In this document: piece by piece, positions 6,570-8,633 of the stretch | Numbering within the stretch: position 1 is the stretch's first letter | Layout of the letters: every line of letters starts with the position of its first letter | DNA from: Phycisphaeraceae bacterium | GTDB lineage: Bacteria > Planctomycetota > Phycisphaerae > Phycisphaerales > Phycisphaeraceae | Direction: 5' to 3' | Length of the DNA stretch: 8,633 bases | NCBI GenBank assembly: GCA_029260675.1 | Contig: JAJDCV010000024.1 | Span: 1-8,633 of the forward strand | Translations under genes and position numbers: made by a program | The notes under the pieces: generated by a model | The model's input: only the letters and a program-made list of their open reading frames with translations | Told to the model about the DNA's origin: nothing | Database searches by the model: none

Positions 6570-6595
6570 GTTTATGGCCGTTATAGGCCGTAAAC
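6570..6595. repeat. Imperfect 26-bp palindrome between secretin and outer-membrane protein genes
   Basis: Arms GTTTATGGCC (6570-6579) and GGCCGTAAAC (6586-6595) pair at nine of ten positions around a GTTATA centre. The element lies 39-64 bases after the secretin stop and about 32 bases upstream of the -35 hexamer of the next gene. It could be an activator or repressor operator, or a stem ending the secretin transcript. The absence of a following T-run argues against a classical terminator. Confidence 0.4.
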
Positions 6596-6633
6596 GGGTA
6601 TTACCGCTGAGGTTAAAGCCCTAGTCATGCTCG

Positions 6634-8633
6634 TCACCGGCCTGTGGGCTGCCACGGCAACGGGCGGTCGACCTCGGCCGGGTCGTCCAGGAACCCGGCA
6701 TATTCCGGGTCATGCAGGATCGCTAAGAGCGCTTCCATATCGCGCTGCAGCTCTTTCTGCAGGGCTGGGTAGTAGTGCTCGGTGTAGAAGAAATACTGGG
6801 CCACATCCTCGTCGACCAGGAAGACCTGGTCGTCCTTGATCGTCGGCATCAACAGGAGCCTGCCCTGCGTGAAGTTGCGCAGACGCAGTGACTGGTGCGT
6901 GGCGTTGAGTTGGACCGTGCTCTTGACCACGACGGCACGACGCAGCCGACGCAGGTCGCGCTCATCTTTGAGAAGGATCGCAAACCGGCGGCGCCCCTGC
7001 GTATCGGGTTGGTTGAGTTCCCACAATTTCACGCCCCAGTCGTCCCGGTCCGTGCAATCAACCAGCCTGACCTCCGGCACGGGCTGTGTCGGCGCGTCGA
7101 TTGCCCCGCCGAACACACGCTCCGTGAATATGATCGCCACCGCCTGATCGCCCAGCTCCTCGAACAGATCCGGATCCTCTTCCAGGAACCCGGGCTCTTC
7201 GATGCCCAGGCGCTCGGCCAGGTACGCCTCGAGAAACTCAACGGAGAACCCCGCCGGGCTGGCTGGATCGTCCTTGAAGAAGATCATCTTTGACGGGTTG
7301 GCGTGGTCGTCGATCCCGCGCCGCTTGATCACCTCGTACATCTGCCGGTAGACCAGGATCCGCTCCCCGGGGATCCGTTCGTCGCCGTACCGGTCAAACG
7401 GGTACATCTGGGCCAGATCGGGCCGACGCCTAATCACCTGATCCGCCAGACGCAGCATCTTCTGCACCTGCAGGTTCTCAAACAGGAATCGCAGATCGAA
7501 CACGTCCTCGGCACGGATGCGGTAGGCGTCGCGGAACAGCTCATTGTCGAAGCTGTCGAACGTGTCCTTGTCCTCGGGTGTGTTCCGGCCGGCGACCTGG
7601 TCCTTCGGCAACACGTACGGCGTGATGACGATGATCACCTCGCGCTTCAGCCGGTCGCGGGTCGTACTCTTAAAAGCATTGCCGATGATCGGGATATCGC
7701 CCAGCAGTGGGACTTTTTCTTCCAGGTCGACGGTGTCCTTGCTGACCAGCCCGCCGATGATAAACGGCGTGTTGTTGGCGATCCGGGTCTGGGTCTGCAC
7801 ACGTCGGGAGGCGATCCGTGGGGCGCGGGCAAGCTCGTCGCCGGCGTTGTCCACGATGACAAGGTCTTCACCGGGCACCTGCGCCGAGACGATCGCGTCG
7901 ATCTGCATACTGACTTCTTCGCCGTCGGAACTCACACGCGGGCGGACGTTCAGCAGGATACCGACCGGCAGATACTTGAAGTTGAAGCTGATCTTGTCCC
8001 CACCCAGTGTCCCGGTCACGCTCGTGGCGATCGGGATCTCCTCCCCAACACGGATCGACGCCTGACGGTTGTCCAAGGTCAGCACACTGGGCCTGGATAG
8101 AATCTCAGCCTGCCGTGATGTCACCAACGCCTTGATCCGCGCACGCCAATGGTTGTTGATATCCAAGATCGTCACGTCCAGCGTCGGGGCGCCCGAGATC
8201 GTGGGAAACCTGCCGAGTTGGACGTCGTCAACCCCATCCAGCGTCGACGTGCTTAAGAAAGGCGACTCCAGTTCCCACTCGACCCCTAATTGCTTGAGCC
8301 CGGTCTCGGAGATTTCCAGGACCATCGCTTCGATCACGATCTGGCCCGCGGGCAGGTCGATCGACCGGTTGATCAGGTCCAAAACCTTGGCGTACTGTTG
8401 CGGCCGATGCGGGTGATAGAACACCAGCAGGTGCATCAACGGCGAAGCACTGGTCATGTTCGGAAGGTCCGTGGCCACGCTCATCGTCTCGGCATTGAGC
8501 GCACTGGAACCCCCGACCAGCCCCACACCGTCGGGCCCCGGCACCAGCATCACCGCCGGCAGGTTCGCGGTGTCCACCTGACCCGTCGGCTCGATCAGAG
8601 ACGAACGCCCCACCCCGTCGCCCGTCTTCTTGT
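6634..8633 (-). CDS. Secretin (type II/III secretion or type IV pilus family), N-terminus cut by window edge, long C-terminal extension
   Basis: This is the C-terminal part of an outer-membrane secretin, the ring channel of type II/III secretion or type IV pilus machines. The frame is open to the window edge, so the signal peptide and early N-domains are missing. Numbering from the internal GTG at 8613, a short domain ends with LINRSIDLPAGQIVIEAMVLEIS (80-102), typical of the N3/secretin boundary. The pore domain follows with SRPSVLTLDNRQASIRVGEEIPI at about 173-195, and the secretin signature VPLLGDIPIIGNAFKS starts at 301, with REVIIVITPYVL at 324-335. Typical secretins end soon after this point. 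Here about 320 more residues follow (7600-6634), charged, with several predicted helices and no motif I recognise. A GspD- or PilQ-type role cannot be chosen. No partner secretion genes are in the window. Confidence 0.88.
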   Translation of the reverse strand, partial: KKTGDGVGRSSLIEPTGQVDTANLPAVMLVPGPDGVGLVGGSSALNAETMSVATDLPNMTSASPLMHLLVFYHPHRPQQYAKVLDLINRSIDLPAGQIVIEAMVLEISETGLKQLGVEWELESPFLSTSTLDGVDDVQLGRFPTISGAPTLDVTILDINNHWRARIKALVTSRQAEILSRPSVLTLDNRQASIRVGEEIPIATSVTGTLGGDKISFNFKYLPVGILLNVRPRVSSDGEEVSMQIDAIVSAQVPGEDLVIVDNAGDELARAPRIASRRVQTQTRIANNTPFIIGGLVSKDTVDLEEKVPLLGDIPIIGNAFKSTTRDRLKREVIIVITPYVLPKDQVAGRNTPEDKDTFDSFDNELFRDAYRIRAEDVFDLRFLFENLQVQKMLRLADQVIRRRPDLAQMYPFDRYGDERIPGERILVYRQMYEVIKRRGIDDHANPSKMIFFKDDPASPAGFSVEFLEAYLAERLGIEEPGFLEEDPDLFEELGDQAVAIIFTERVFGGAIDAPTQPVPEVRLVDCTDRDDWGVKLWELNQPDTQGRRRFAILLKDERDLRRLRRAVVVKSTVQLNATHQSLRLRNFTQGRLLLMPTIKDDQVFLVDEDVAQYFFYTEHYYPALQKELQRDMEALLAILHDPEYAGFLDDPAEVDRPLPWQPTGR

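Noticed and set aside
6634..7596. C-terminal part of the secretin as a separate gene
   Set aside because: The frame is uninterrupted from the pore domain, and no SD-plus-start combination or gap suggests a second gene near residue 340.
7303..8100. Plus-strand open frame of 265 codons over the secretin
   Set aside because: It is antisense to the conserved secretin pore domain and its own product shows no family features.
1..8633. CRISPR arrays, tRNA or rRNA genes, insertion sequences, integrases or phage genes
   Set aside because: Apart from short dyads in the two intergenic regions there are no regularly spaced repeats, cloverleaf-like segments, terminal inverted repeats or mobile-element proteins. 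Nearly all of the window is ordinary coding sequence.

Overview
The window looks like chromosomal DNA of a GC-rich, Gram-negative bacterium. The best guess is Planctomycetota, possibly Phycisphaerae. The clues are a fused CcoN-CcoO oxidase subunit, a small one-haem CcoP, a beta-barrel outer-membrane protein and a secretin with an unusual C-terminal extension. This placement is inference; there is no rRNA or other marker gene here. Every gene I can support lies on the minus strand, so transcription runs from high to low coordinates.

In transcription order: (1) 8633-6634, a secretin of the type II/III secretion and type IV pilus superfamily. Its N-terminus is cut off by the window edge, and about 320 residues of unrecognised sequence follow the pore domain. 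(2) 6633-6410, an AT-richer intergenic region with an imperfect 26-bp palindrome, a good sigma70-like promoter, and a leader in which a 9-nt segment is perfectly complementary to the Shine-Dalgarno sequence of the next gene. (3) 6409-5474, an exported outer-membrane beta-barrel protein of unknown substrate. (4) 5473-5234, an intergenic region with a GC-rich hairpin and a TCTATC/GATAGA palindrome, probably the control region of the oxidase operon. (5) 5233-34, a compact cbb3 cytochrome oxidase operon: ccoNO (fused), ccoQ, ccoP, ccoG, ccoH. (6) 37-1, the first 12 codons of a further gene that overlaps ccoH by four bases.

The five oxidase genes form one translationally coupled unit, with junctions of 1-nt overlap (NO/Q), 8-nt overlap (Q/P), a short gap (P/G), 4-nt overlap (G/H) and 4-nt overlap (H/next). 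CcoNO and CcoP form the redox core: the haem b / haem b3-CuB oxygen-reducing centre and the c-type haems that feed it. CcoQ is a small membrane subunit that stabilises the complex. CcoG (a membrane Fe-S protein with copper-reductase activity in studied homologues) and CcoH are assembly factors. All metal ligands expected in CcoN, CcoO and CcoG are visible. CcoP has one haem site instead of the usual two.

The oxidase itself is a known system. The less ordinary points are the probable start-site conflict or frameshift at ccoG, the leader that can sequester the SD of the outer-membrane protein gene, and the secretin extension. No tRNA, rRNA, CRISPR array, insertion sequence or phage gene was seen.
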